Below, piece by piece: positions 1 to 11,329 of a DNA stretch of 64,000 nucleotides. The position numbers were made by a program, and so were the translations under genes. Under the pieces are notes generated by a model. The model did no database searches. It had not been told where the DNA came from and was given only the letters and a program-made list of their open reading frames with translations. This stretch comes from Rhyzopertha dominica (lineage: Eukaryota > Arthropoda > Insecta > Coleoptera > Bostrichidae), in the NCBI GenBank assembly GCA_025024175.1, contig QCXZ01000064.1, positions 25,106,286-25,170,285 of the forward strand. Direction: 5' to 3'. Position 1 is the stretch's first letter. Each line of letters begins with the position of its first letter.

Positions 1-348
1 GCCATTTGAAGAACTAATCAAAGAATTAAGTGCGGTCGGTGTTTTAGTATTATCAGTAATTCCTTTTAATTGCCACTTTGGAAATAATTCTTAATGAACT
101 TGATTCATCTGATGAACACAATGGTGACATGACAGACGATTTGAAAAGGAGCTCATTAACAAATTTAATTTTTAGAAAATGAAATATTGTTTGTCACAGA
201 AACTTTGATTCGAAATATAAAGTAAAATTTTTTAAAGAATACATTGACTAAAGAGCGTCTCGTATGGCATATTGTGGATTTGCTGGAAGACAGTGAAACT
301 GAAGATTTCGCAAACAATAGATGTATATCTTTGAAGGACACGATGAGG
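1..348. other. AT-rich flank, no gene recognised
   Basis: No coding similarity or RNA gene was recognised. The only ORF here is short and low in complexity. Confidence 0.5.
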
Positions 349-765
349 CGAGAATTACAGTGTGGATGACACCATGCCATCTAGTGGCAATACGGCATCA
401 TCCACTCGTCTCTGTGGAGAACTAATCTGAACGGCAGCCCACTATGTTGTGGGCGTTTAAAAGGCGGCAGACATTCTTAAACGACGATTTCTGCAACGAA
501 TCCAGTTTTCAAGCATAATAATTACGTCGATGCCATGTTGCCCGCGTCAAAACAATCTGTGGATAGCTGTTTCGGCTTATAAAGTCTCCTCAGCACAGCT
601 ATGGCCCCAATAACAATGCTTGAGAACTGTATTCTTTGCAGAAATCATCGTTGAGGAACGCCTACAATATAGTGGGCTGCCGTTTAGATTAGTGCCCCAT
701 AGAGACGAGTGGATGATTCCGTATTGCCACTAGATGGCATGGTGTCATCCACACTGCAATTCTCG
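349..765. repeat. Foldback / MITE-like element with long terminal inverted repeats
   Basis: The left arm (349 to about 525) reappears in reverse complement from about 615 to 765. Shared blocks include GCGAGAATT at the outer ends, a stretch around ATGCCATCTAGTGGCAATA, and ACGGCAGCCCACTAT. By eye the arms are roughly 90% alike, and the spacer of about 90 bp is unpaired. No transposase ORF lies inside, so it is non-autonomous. I could not define a convincing target-site duplication. The family is not recognised. Confidence 0.7.
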
Positions 766-2301
766 CATGCATATCGCCTACCTTGGCGTATATAAGAGAC
801 GTTGACTTTGATTTAATCTCGTTGAAATGGTTAGGACGTTTTTTTTACAATATCATTGTCCTTTTATTCTAAATAATAACTAATTCCAGGTCGTCTTTAC
901 TCACAGGTCTGCAGAATGTTAATTGCTTAGAAGAAAATTGAACCAACGAGCAGTAAAATGTCGGTTACCATCAAGGCAAAAAAAATACCGCTATACCCTC
1001 CGGTTCGGGTACTTCGTTTGAGGGTAAAAGTTTTGAAGGTGCTCAAAATTGTTTATATAATTTTTATTTTGTAGCCTTATTGTTATTAACTTAACTTGCA
1101 AACCTAGTAATAAGTTCATATTGCTGTAACTATTAAATTAAATAAAGCTTAGTTGTTGTATTGAACCATTTTGTTTGATTTACCTAAATGATCTTCAAAA
1201 GCTTTGGGGCAACTTTTGGGGATTGAGTCCGTGAAAAACTCATTACGCGAATCCGTAAAATATCTATTTTAGGGACCGAATAAAAAACAGTGACAAATAC
1301 GTTTATTATCTATTTCATGATTAATTGCTTTGATGCCGTGAATGAAGACACTTTCAAACAACGGTTACCTCAACAATTTTGTAAAATACAATTTCTTGTT
1401 GTGTATAGCAATGAGCATTAAACTCTAGGTAGGCGCGGTGAAACCTCTTTTTTATACCTCACGCATCCATTCCGAAGTTTCAAATTTCACTTAGCTATTT
1501 TATGCATTGAGACCTGAAGCGAGCCCAAAAAATGCCATAAAAATGACATTTGATTGTAAGTGCGTGCCATGCAGGAAGGAGACTGTGACATGCGACGATG
1601 AGAGGGATGGTGAAGAGGTAAAGGGGACCTGACGGGCTTGGCGCAATCTTCCTCGCGTCGCTGCATCCACGATTGTTCCCCAGACCGGAAGTGCACTCTT
1701 TCAACTGTCACAGCGCCATCCGTAAAATCTCTCTGTCTTTTCCCTAATTGAATTCTACCATCGAGTCGTAAGCGGTTACTATAAAATGCGGGGGGGATTC
1801 CATCTGGAGTTATCCCTTACTGATGTTTGATATTGTGAGGTGTCAGAATCCCTGGTGTAGCGAAGTGCTTGTATACAATAATAACGAGAACAGAAAAGCA
1901 GTCGCGAGGTCCCTTTGTAATATTCAATTTAGAGTAAACGTAATTCACAATAAGTCGCATTTAATAAATGTTTCGCTTTGGCAGAATTTAGTATTTTGTA
2001 ACTCTATATCTTGAAAATGTCTGCATGCGGCAATGGCTTGATAGAATTGTTATTCTGGTTTTTACTGCATTCGCTTAAATTACATTCAAGCTGACATACC
2101 TACTTATAAAAGACAACCAACTTATGTGTTGTAGAAATTACGAAAGCTTATGGTAAATCACCTAAAAATTTAATGTGGTACTTGTACTTGCTTCATGGAT
2201 GCCCATTTTCGTAAAATTAAATTTAAAAGGTACAATCTCAGGTCAAGTCAAGAATTCATTTTTTATATTAGACTTTGATTTTATCTGCCACCTTAAAAAT
2301 G
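766..2301. other. Intergenic stretch without recognised gene
   Basis: Mostly AT-rich sequence. A GC-richer patch lies at about 1560-1720. It can be read on the minus strand in two overlapping short frames, but neither resembles a known family. No RNA gene or repeat structure was recognised. Confidence 0.4.
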
Positions 2302-2530
2302 TTAAAAAATATTATGGATATGTAACCTACTAAAGTCAGCACTGTCAAGTTTACAGCTAAAATCAAAGAAAACATTTCCAAAAATGAACTTGGACTTTAT
2401 ATTAAAAAAAATCTTGCCAGTACTTTCTTTGTGAGAACGTGAGAGCCACCTTACTTCTGTGTGTAAGAGTAACGTGACGAGGAGACTATCACCTTCTTCG
2501 TATAAAGATTTGAAGAGTCTAAATCCCACA
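2302..2530 (-). pseudogene. hAT-superfamily (ZBED5/FAM200-like) transposase fragment
   Basis: The minus-strand reading contains LLLHTEVRWLSR, a phrase diagnostic of the catalytic-domain region of hAT transposases and their domesticated ZBED5/FAM200 relatives. It is preceded by LFKSLYEEGD, which fits the usual upstream helix. The usual GKVL after WLSR is replaced by SHKE, and only about 75 residues of a protein normally longer than 500 are present, with no zinc finger or dimerisation domain. The fragment abuts the left end of the PLE palindrome at 2535. This is an old fragment, not a gene. Confidence 0.6.
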
Positions 2531-3009
2531 TCAGCAGTACCATATTTACGAATTATAGGAAGAAAAATTATGACATTGTCAAAATTAAAAATCTAAACAA
2601 GCAATCTTGACTAAAAATGGAAAACTACTTTCAAACCAGCAACGTAAAAATTATCGTTCAAATAAAAAATTTAGAATGGGGCCATTGAAATTGCAAAAAT
2701 TCATTTAGTATTGTCTAATTTTGGTCATTTAAAATTTTGTATATCTCTAAAATTTCTAAATAGTTTAATTTTGATGATTTATTAAAAAACGTAAACTTTT
2801 TAAATTGTCCAAAGTAGAAGTATGTTTAAATGATAACAAACGATTTGCTAACGAAAAATTTGTAGTTACAATGTCTTACTAAATTGTTTTAGATGCTCAT
2901 TTCTCCTAATAAAAAAGGATCTTCCCGTTTATCCAATATAAACCGATTTGCAGTCATTACATGTAAAGCTATATAGGCCTGAATGATTTAAAGCTGAAAT
3001 TTTATATCT

Positions 3010-3375
3010 TTTAGTGGTCTAGTCTCGATTTACTTGTCTAAATTATTTGTGTCTAATGAACTAAATATTGTCTTTTCTACTGTAGGCAGTGTCTGTTCCC
3101 GTTTTGTCCATAATAAAGATAAAATTTCAGTTTTAAATCATTCAGGTGTATATAGCTTTACATGTAACGACTATAACTCTGTTTATATAGGACAAACGGG
3201 AAGATCCTTTTTTATTAGGGGCAATGAGCATCTAAAACAATTTAATAAGTATAAAAATACAGACATTGTAACTTCAAATTCTTCGTTAGCGAGTCATTTA
3301 TTATCATTTAAACATACTTCTACTTTGGACAATTTAAAAAGTTTACATTTTTTTGTAATAAACCATCAAAATTAA
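3010..3375 (+). pseudogene. PLE GIY-YIG endonuclease domain fragment
   Basis: The plus-strand frame gives the C-terminal part of a Penelope-type protein. It runs LSKLF..STVGSVCSRFVHNKDKISVL, then the GIY-YIG module GVYSFTCNDYNSVYIGQTGRSF, followed by IRGNEHLKQ. The arginine of the R..EH segment, catalytic in GIY-YIG nucleases, is kept. The second cysteine of the CNDC pair seen in PLE-B has become tyrosine. The frame stops early, after INHQN, while the DNA still resembles the C-terminus of PLE-B, so a frameshift or stop has truncated it. No reverse transcriptase is present. The mirror copy on the minus strand is more decayed. Confidence 0.75.
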
Positions 3376-3571
3376 ACTATTTAGAAATTTTAGAGGTATA
3401 CAAAATTTTAAATGACCAAAATTGGACAATACTAAATGATTTTTGCAATTTCAGTTGTCCCCAATTTTTTATTTGGACGCTAATTTTTACCTAGCTGGTT
3501 TGAATGTAGTTTTCCATTTTTAGGCAAGATTGCTTGCTTAGATTTTTTTTTGATATATAATTTATAAATAT

Positions 3572-3609
3572 GGTACTGACGATGGCATATTAGCCGAAAG
3601 CGCTTTACC
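3572..3609 (+). ncRNA. Hammerhead ribozyme motif, type I, in PLE tail
   Basis: Stem I GGTA (3572-3575) pairs with TACC (3606-3609). Core CTGACGA lies at 3576-3582, one extra T at 3583, and stem II GGC/GCC at 3584-3586 and 3593-3595. GAAA is at 3596-3599. A loopless stem III AGC/GCT follows, and the predicted cleavage is after T3605. Compared with the PLE-B copies, stem I has changed on both sides (UUGUA/UACAA to GGUA/UACC), which keeps the pairing. PLEs are known to carry such minimal type-I hammerheads. Activity has not been tested. Confidence 0.7.
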
Positions 3610-3640
3610 TAAATAAATGTATAGTGGATTTAACTTGGTG

Positions 3641-4640
3641 GTTATTTTAAGAATTAATTAGAATATTATCATCAAATAAATAAACAGTAGATCCGCAAGT
3701 CTTTTCAGCGTGAAAAGGGTTTAAAATTGATGTGGTAAGGGCGTTTCAACGGTTCCTTATGGTATATTATATAAAAGGCTACCTGCAACCTGCAAATTTT
3801 TTAAACGTTTGCACAAATGAATCCTGTTGAACATATGTTGGGGTTCAATATTTCTTGTCATATATTTATATCAAGCAACAAGGTCGGTTCAGGTTTAGTC
3901 ATGCATGCATTGACATGTTAAAGGTAGAATACTGAGGACTGCAAAACGTTTAAGAGAACTATCCTCCAACAATAATAGGACTCCGTATCTGGTACAATTG
4001 GCTGTTATTTGTTTGAATGGCAACAAACCGAAAGCGTGTTTAGTAATAGTAATATTAGTAATCGAATTGTTGTTGAAACGATGTAATAAGTGTTGGTGTT
4101 CACCTCATATGTCTACATTTTATAGCTCTCTGATTGACTTAGACGGAATAGAGGTTCAAACCTTTACAATGAGCAATATTGAAATTCCGTGGGACATTCT
4201 CCTCTAAATGACAGGACGCTGCTAAATCTAAGGTACAGCTTTTTATTAATACCATTGAAGACGTCTTACGAATAATCGGTAATAAAGTCCAAACACAGCC
4301 TACAAAGTTACACAAGCATGAAGCTTAGAGGTAGGTAAGAGCAATATTTCTCTACATAATGCCTTTCACGAACCGCCAGTTTTTTAAAGATCAATTATCA
4401 CCGATTATAGCAGTCGGCGTTAGTTGGTGTTTCGCGAAAGTTGACCCTCTGGGGACCAGTTGTAGCACCTTTTTCATTCAAGCAAATAGTTTGTGAAACA
4501 CCTGCGGCTTCGATTGAGATATCCAAGAACGAGAAGGAGTAATTCCAAGGGAAGCTCTTCTAATAATCTCTTGCAGTGTGGCCTGGCATTAGTGAGGTAC
4601 AAACAGATCTGTGTTGGTGCCTAGCAATCGATTTACGTAT
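3641..4640. other. Intergenic stretch without recognised gene
   Basis: AT-rich sequence. The short ORF near 3998-4207 has no recognisable similarity. No RNA gene was seen. Confidence 0.4.
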
Positions 4641-4642
4641 TA

Positions 4643-5100
4643 ATGCTTGTATCACTGTCTGCCTGTCTGTCTGCTCGCGTTAAGCTCAAAAAAAACTACT
4701 GAACGGATTTTCATGCGGTTTTCAACTATAGATAGAGTGAAAATCATGAGGAAGGCTTAGGTATATAATTTGTTAAGGTTTTATGTAAATTGGTTGGAAT
4801 ATAACGATAATTGTTGGAAGTGTCGGAAAAGATGAAGCCGCCTGGGAGCTTTCATCGAAAACGGTGCATGTACAATGTGGTAATTGGAAAGCTATTTAAA
4901 CGGATACAATATTAATCCTTATGTCAACTTAAATATTTTGATTACCTTAAACATTTTATGCACATTATTATAATCTGTACACGATATATTTAAATGAATA
5001 TGTTAGAAGTTATTGAAGAAAATTAACGCGCGAGGAAACAAGCTCTATCGCGTTTCTCACACCGATCACGGGACTGGCTTGATGTGGTCAACGATGATGA
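4643..5100. repeat. Dispersed repeat, copy 1 (second copy at 19.3 kb)
   Basis: The segment opens with a TGTCTG-rich run, then a phrase around ACTACTGAACGGATTTTC, TTAGGTATATAATTTGTTAA, and ends near CGCCTGGGAGCTTTCATCGA. The same order of blocks recurs at 19275-19480. The GACGGGACT-type block at about 5080 and 19630 matches too. This is a multicopy arthropod-type repeat with no coding capacity, and the class is uncertain. Confidence 0.6.
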
Positions 5101-5569
5101 AAAAGGTTTTGTGTAACAAAAATTGAAATGGCTTAACATATTGACACTTGGAAGACTCTATTTGACCTCGGTATATAAAAAACTCGTAAAACTTTATACA
5201 GATTTTAATTTAAAATTCGGATACATGATTCACGAAGGCTAGCTGGCAGTAAAACAAAATAGTGAGGATTTCTAAAGTAATCACAGACTTATTACAATTA
5301 GTCTCGTAGTTCAATATGTTTAAACTTGTAACTTTTTTCTGGTTTAATGAAACACCGGTAATTAGATCATGCACTAATAAGCTTTTAGTCATCGTTTGTT
5401 TCATCGATGTCGAGAGCACTTAACAGACACGATTTGAAGCAATTGCATACTTTTAAACTGTAGAGTATTCCAATATGGTGATCACGTTTGCAGTAAAGGT
5501 AGACATCTTCTGGTATTATTATAGTACAACTTCTACAACTTGGAAGTGCCTCGTACAGTGACAATGTGT

Positions 5570-6935
5570 CAAGTAAACTTCAAGTTTCCAGTGTCAATGA
5601 AGTGATGCTAAATGAGAAGTGTCCACAATTATTCAGCGAAAGCAATGAAACCTGCACCAAAGTGAAGGTTTGTTTACGCTTGAAATCTGTAGCTTCTCCG
5701 GTTTACTGCAAACGCCATCCTGTTTGCTCTTTTTTATAAGAAGATCTGGATAAGGAGATAGATCGTCTGGTGGAACATGGTACACTGAAAGCAGTTGAAT
5801 CATCGGAATGGGCTGCTCCTACTGTAGTGGCTCGTAAGGCTAATGGAAAAATACGTATGGATGCGACAGACTCTGAAGTGAAGAAAGTCGTAGTTTCGAT
5901 TCAAGCCATGGAAGAAGAAATGGAACATTTAGTCCAGGAAATCAAAGCTTGTTTCCTGCTATGTCCCAGCAAGTTGAATCAGAAACTGCACAAGACCCTG
6001 TGTTACGAAGAATGCTACAATCAATTCAAGACGGTTGGAGCTTAAATGTTTCAGTTGCTGTCATTCTACCGTCGTCGTGCTGAACTGCGTGTTGTTGGAA
6101 GAGGCTCATTTTCAACTATCGAATAGTAAGTCCAACGTCACTTCAGAACTACGTCCTGAAAGAGTTACATCTGAGTCATTCTGGTATAGTTCGCACGAAG
6201 CGACTGGCATGTTTTTTGGCCAGGATTGACGAATGACATAGAAAGGTACAGTAATTCTTGCATTTATTGTGCACTAACTGCGAAAATGCCAATAAAAGTA
6301 TTTTTTACAAACCTGGCCAGATTTCGGACGGCCTTGATCAAAGATACATTTGGATTTCGCTGGTCCGATACAGAAGATGCTTCTAGTCGTCGTAGACGGC
6401 TATTCTAAATTTTTGGACGCACACTGGATGAAAACAGTCACTTCAAGTGCAACTTGTGCATATCTGCNTCAGCTGTTCTTGAAGTGCGGATCACCCGATG
6501 CCATCGTGACAGACAATGGGCGTCTCTAGATTTGTTACGTCCAGTTTCACATTTAGCTAATCCTCTCACAAAATGCCAAGAGATGAGGCATCAAATTGAT
6601 GTTCATCAAAGGGTGCATACACGAGTTTTCAAGCTTGGTGAAAACGTTGTAGTGGAGTTACACAGTGGGAAGAGAGTTCCCGGAATAATTGGTGAACTTT
6701 TGGGAAATACAATAGCCCGCATTTCGACATAGTATGGAAATCAGGTACGACACTAACCAAATTTTGTCAAGGAACATTTTGGAGGAGGAAGGAACGACAG
6801 TTCGAAAGAATATGTTCCAGAAGTTTCATTGCTGCAATACGATTCGGCCAGAGACGGATAAATTAAGTGTGATAGTGTTATTAACTAAAGCTGAAAGGAA
6901 TGTTGTGTCGTATGTCGTCAAAAAATTGTAGCCGT
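5570..6935 (+). pseudogene. Decayed Ty3/gypsy pol (RT start, then integrase)
   Basis: The RT N-terminus is readable in two frames: CPQLFSESNETCTKVKVCLRLK, then LDKEIDRLVEHGTLKAVESSEWAAP and ARKANGKIR (about 5610-5860). The RT core (including YVDD) and RNase H are deleted. Integrase follows: DPVLRRMLQSIQDGW, TSLQNYVLKELHLSHSGIVR, then HLDFAGPI...LLVVVDGYSKF and DAIVTDNG with two of the three catalytic acids (about 6345-6520). A second deletion removes the third. The C-terminal module VFKLGENVVVELHSGKRVPG...VRHTNQ is at about 6600-6770. Frameshifts, stops and one N are present. The style is that of K02A2.6-type gypsy proteins. No LTRs were found. Confidence 0.8.
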
Positions 6936-7221
6936 GAAAAACAGTGGTATTGCAGAATGTTAATTTCTTTGACATTGATCAATAAAAATAAATGAAGACC
7001 TTGTAGAAATTACTGTGGTCTTCTGATGAACTTGCAAATATACAACAAAAAGGATGCGCAAATTCAAACAGCAACCGCCATGGAGACCAATCGAAAATCG
7101 CTCAGAAATCCAGAGCTAAAGCACATCGTTGAATTGAAGAAATTGGGTCACTAGTCGTCTTGTGAAGAAGGTGCTTGTTATTTACCAAATGTAGTCATAT
7201 TGGGCGCGGTAGAACTGCATC

Positions 7222-7755
7222 GTGTTGAGTGGCGGAATTCTAAAGCACGTTTTTGAGAGACTAGAAGGGGAAAAGGATCGGCAGCAAGTCGTACTTTCCA
7301 GGAATAGAAGGTATGAGATTTTGGAGGAAATATATAATGGTACTACAGGAGGAGGAGGTCACCTTGGAATAGCAAAGACACCCGGAAAATTATGCGAACG
7401 ATTTTAATGTATCAATAGCAGTGCATAAGTGGGAGGAAGTGCACTATATGTGCATCTATTAATGAACTATGCGATCTCAAAGGTTCCAATGCGTCAGTGT
7501 AATGTGNGCCCTCTTATTGAATGGATCGCGATTGATGTTACCAGTTTGTTCCCGGCAATAGAACCATGAAATAAGTATATGCTCGTAATGATGGATTACT
7601 TTATTAAGTGGGTAGAAGTTTATGCTTCACCAAATCAGGAGTCTGTCACAGTGGCTAAGTTTCTGGTGAAGAGTTAGATACGTCGTTTCTGAGAACGTTT
7701 GGCGATACATACGGACAAGGGCAGAAATTTAGAGTATCGGTTGTTGAAAAACGTA
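7222..7755 (+). pseudogene. Decayed Ty3/gypsy integrase, N-terminal part
   Basis: The reading begins in the HHCC region (RRYEILEEIYNGTTGGGGHLGIAKTPGKL). It continues through IEWIAIDVTSLFPAIEP.NKYMLVMMDYFIKWVEVYASPNQESVTVAKFLV and LAIHTDKGRNLEYRLLKNV, covering the first two catalytic aspartates with stops and frameshifts. It is cut at 7755 by a solo LTR and resumes beyond it at about 8180. It is of a different gypsy type from the relic just upstream and closer to the one at 34-35 kb. Confidence 0.75.
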
Positions 7756-8180
7756 TGGTTGCATTCTTATAATCAGCGCTATCTGTGGACCAGAGTTGCA
7801 GGCATGCAGATACGGTGTAATAGGGCATTGNAAGTAGTGAACTTGGCAACCGANAGATGGCAGGACTGTCGACTACAGTAAATCCTGTCAATCAATCTTC
7901 GCAAAGTTTCGATAGCGTCATGGAGATGGCTCTTCTAGAATTTTTGATTGTGGTATAAATAGCCCGAAGAAGAGAGCGCGAGCAGTTCTGAATTCAAATA
8001 GTGGTTATCAAGCGAGCATGAGGTGTTTTTAGTGCTAGTGTGTGCAGTATAGTGGTTTAGCAATTTACTAGTGGTAAAATAGTAGTATTGCGAACTAGCT
8101 GTGTTTAGACTTAGTGTATTTGATACAAGTGTTGTAAAATAAAGGATATAAGCCTGAAATCTATAGTTTTCAAACTCGTA
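7756..8180 (+). mobile_element. Solo gypsy LTR inserted in an integrase relic
   Basis: This segment aligns by eye with the LTR at about 33440-33795 (minus). Shared blocks are around GCAGATACGGTGTAATAGG, GAGAGCGCGAGCAG, GGTTATCAAGCGAGC and GTATTTGATACAAGTGTT. It starts TGGTTGC, carries a TATA box (TATAAATAG, 7954-7962) and ends just after an AATAAA signal. The integrase reading stops at LLKNV on its left and resumes as VHKTRKTALHP on its right, so the LTR sits inside the coding region. The 3' boundary is uncertain by about 20 bp. CGTA at 7752-7755 is a possible target repeat. Confidence 0.7.
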
Positions 8181-8620
8181 CGTCGTAAAAGTATGCTCGG
8201 TTTTAAACGTACACAAGACACGAAAAACTGCATTACATCCAGTCTGATGCGATGGCAGAACGCATGAATAGAACGATTACTCGATATTTGGCGAAAGGGG
8301 GCTGGGGTCACCAAAAAAAGAAACTGGGATCACTTCCTTTATCCGTTCTTAATGGCCTATCGCTCGTCTGCATATGAGACAACAGGAGAGACTCCAGCTA
8401 GTATAGTCTAGGGTTCGAGTGCTGAGACTTCTATATGATTTAAAATTTGGTACTCCACGTATGAACTAATGCAAGTGGCCATCTGTGACTTTCAAATTAT
8501 ACTCCAGTAGAATTAGTAAAGTTACTTGTGAACTAGACAGCTCTCACGCGACTACAGGAAAGCTTTATGAGAGTAGTGCATGCATTCAACTTTTTCCTAA
8601 AAGCAGGCTACATCGTTGAG
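8180..8620 (+). pseudogene. Decayed Ty3/gypsy integrase, C-terminal part
   Basis: The reading resumes with VHKTRKTALHP, then after a frameshift SDAMAERMNRTITRYLAKGGW (about 8190-8305). This holds the third catalytic glutamate of the D-D-E triad within AER. A decayed segment follows (SVLNGLSLV, then SRLQESFMRVVHAF) that fits the integrase C-terminus. No GPY/F module, PPT or 3' LTR could be placed downstream. Confidence 0.7.
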
Positions 8621-11329
8621 GGTGTGAGATTTGTTGGCCAAGCTCAAATATTTGCTGAAATACCGTTTTCTACAGAACGCAATTTTTTTTCTTTTTGGCC
8701 ATTTGCATCAGATTTTTTTTCTTAACTTTGCCTGCATTTAGGAAATTTTCATTGAGTTATCACTTTGATTAAATTCGTATTCCTATTGATATTGTAGGTA
8801 AAATAATTAGGATGGACCGGACACAAATATTGATCCAACGCTCCTTAAGAGCGTCAGCATTTCAATTGCAAGCACGCTTCTGCGAGCTGAGACAATTTAC
8901 AGGGTTTTGCATACGGAACTTTGGAGTACCGGTTACTCGTGCTCCACGCCATATACGCTCTGCGTTGGTAGTNCCAAATTCAACCAGTGACGAATCACAA
9001 GTGGTACAGTAATCTAAGTCGCGATATATTAAAAATATCTTAAGTTATTATTTCTTACTTCATTTTTACTGATATAGCAATTGCTCCAGTGCTCCACAAC
9101 TGAAACAGCCACTGATTCTAGTAGGGTTTCGTACTTAGGCGGTAATTTCTTACTTGTTATTACGTATCCAATAGACATAAAAGATGCAGTTTGTCTGTTT
9201 TTCTCTATTGTTAACATTAGGCTTCAGTATACTTCGTTTATCTTTTATTAACTTAGCCAAAGGTAAACGTACACATTACTACACTACCTTACGGGCTGGT
9301 TCTGTTTTCATTCGAGCATGAAATGCATTTCGTTAATTAATCGTGAATATCGTGCGCTTTCACGGACGTAATCGTAATGACATCCTTCGGCGAGGAAATT
9401 ATATAAACATACCGACAGTGTGACAATGTGGCATGTTACGTTTGCGGTATCAAGAGAGCGAGGCCGGTCCATAATGCGGTGTGTGTAATTAAAGTCACAA
9501 AGGTAATTACTTCGTTATCGGCGATGGAATGGTAGATAGTTGTGCGATCGCGTTGTCGCATGCAGCTAAAGGAATCTTCATTAAGTTGGAAAGGTATCAG
9601 AATATGAGTGTGCATGTCGATTAGAGTCAATTAAATTTTGGAGTTGACACAGACGAATTTTAAAATTAAGAACGCTTTTACATCCTCTTGTCTTAGAAAA
9701 TAAAAAAACCTTTTATTTAATGAGGATATATAAAACTACCACAACAGGTGTTTAGTAAAACATCATTAAGTTGCTAATGATTTGTTGATACCAGAAGACG
9801 ACGCGAAAAAGAAATTACTTTTAATATAATCTGTCAATGTCATTTACCGATCTTCGATTTGATAGTTCGATAAGCTTTTAGAGAAAAATTCTTTTCATCA
9901 GGTTCTGTTATGTGGCCAAAAGGCTTCAAAGAGTCTATTGGTTAACGTAAGCTTTTAAACGAGCCATCGGAACTGGACAAAATCAAAGTAAAAATTTTTG
10001 CAGCATCACATCGAATACAATGTAAGAATGATATTTTGATATGCTTTTTTTTTGGTATGTGAGTTTCATTGCTACCATAATAGTTGTTGGAAGAATGTCG
10101 TCCCTAAAGCATTTTTGAATGCGTAACAAGTAATTGAGGAAACAAGAAATTGCAATAAATAGCTCCATTTTGAAGTTATTTATGAAAACTGATTAAAATA
10201 ATATTATTACGACACAGTTGAGTGTTTTGGCGTGACTGTCGAAAAAAGAACTTAAAAATTATATGAAATTATTAATTTCACTGTTAGTTAAGCTGACTAT
10301 GCGCAAACTGACATAATGAATTAAAGCATGTTGCGTAGAGTATATACTTACATGACTGTAAAATATCCAAAATGTCGTTGGCATAGTGTGAGCAAACCCA
10401 CATAGATTTCACAAATATTTATGGAATATCTATTTTTTCGGTAGCTTCTGCTGTTATACCTCTGCTATTTTACAAACTGCCTACAACTTGGATATAGAGC
10501 TGGTAGACAGTCGTATTGGTAACCAGACGTAGCCTGTAAATAGGTCAGGTCAGGTCGGGTCACTTTTGCAAATGGTTTCCTTTGAAAATAGTAGGTAGAA
10601 ATAGTACACGTTACCTAAATAAATGAAGCAGAGCTTTAACGCTTTTTGGGAATAATTCGAAAACTTTTGTTTTTATCACTAAAATACAGATATGATCTTT
10701 TTCTTTATTAAAATTTCTGTAAAATATTCTATAAGCATATTAACTATCCACTGTAATAGTTTGGAATCCAATCGACTTTAATATTTACTTTTTAGAAGAG
10801 AGTATAAATGAACGACATTAGTGCATTGAATACATACACTTGGTGCGACACTCACTATCTTTAGCATCCTACCAGGTGGGAGTTGAAATTCAAATTCGTC
10901 CTAATATTAACTCTCAGGGTATTTTATTATAAGAAATGTTAAATATTTTATGTTCATCAAAAGGGGTTGCATTATTCTGTCCATGCGTAAGATTGGTAGG
11001 TTAGTCAAAAGCATGGAACAACAGTTTTATATTGGTGTAAATATTAACTTTACAGCAAAATGTCTTTAACAAAACTTATGTTGCTAATTATTTTTAATTT
11101 CTTAGCTTACTCTTTGTTTTTGTTTTTCCATGGTAAAGCAATTTTTTTCTTTTCTTCTGTATGTTTGTAATTTGCATGAAAAATCGTTTTTTCAAATTAA
11201 CGCTACAAAGCGTTTTTAGAGTAGGTTCTACAGGTGGCATACCTATTTATTTAAGTATTTTTAATTAATTCTAGTGCTAGCAATACTTTATTCACTTAAA
11301 TAAATCTTAACATCAAAGTGAAGACCTCC
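8621..11329. other. Intergenic; contains one GC-richer patch at about 9270-9640
   Basis: No transposon or gene was recognised. A 67-codon open frame at 8812-9012 has no known similarity. The patch at 9270-9640 is richer in GC than its surroundings and contains several homeodomain-like TAATTA/ATTAAT cores, so it could be a conserved regulatory block. The short TAGGTCAGGTCAGGTC run at about 10541 is too small to mean anything. Confidence 0.3.

Larger units (their letters stand above)
2535..3640. mobile_element. Old Penelope-like element, head-to-head palindrome (PLE-B relative)
   Basis: Left arm 2535 to about 3013 (minus) and right arm about 3111-3578 (plus) are reverse complements of one PLE 3' region (endonuclease plus tail). 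The plus-strand arm continues inward through a loop of about 97 bp (3014-3110) that has no partner on the left. The arms differ by many substitutions and small indels, so the copy is old. The left arm stops inside the tail, just after the first bases of the hammerhead core. The right arm continues through the whole ribozyme to about 3640. The deduced protein is about 60-70% identical to the PLE-B copies at 31-33 kb. Confidence 0.8.

Noticed and set aside
2954..3375. Two independent PLE genes at 3 kb
   Set aside because: The minus-strand sequence is the mirror arm of the plus-strand copy, so it is one palindromic insertion.
10541..10562. TCAGG repeats as beetle-type telomeric DNA
   Set aside because: Only two to three units; chance is sufficient.
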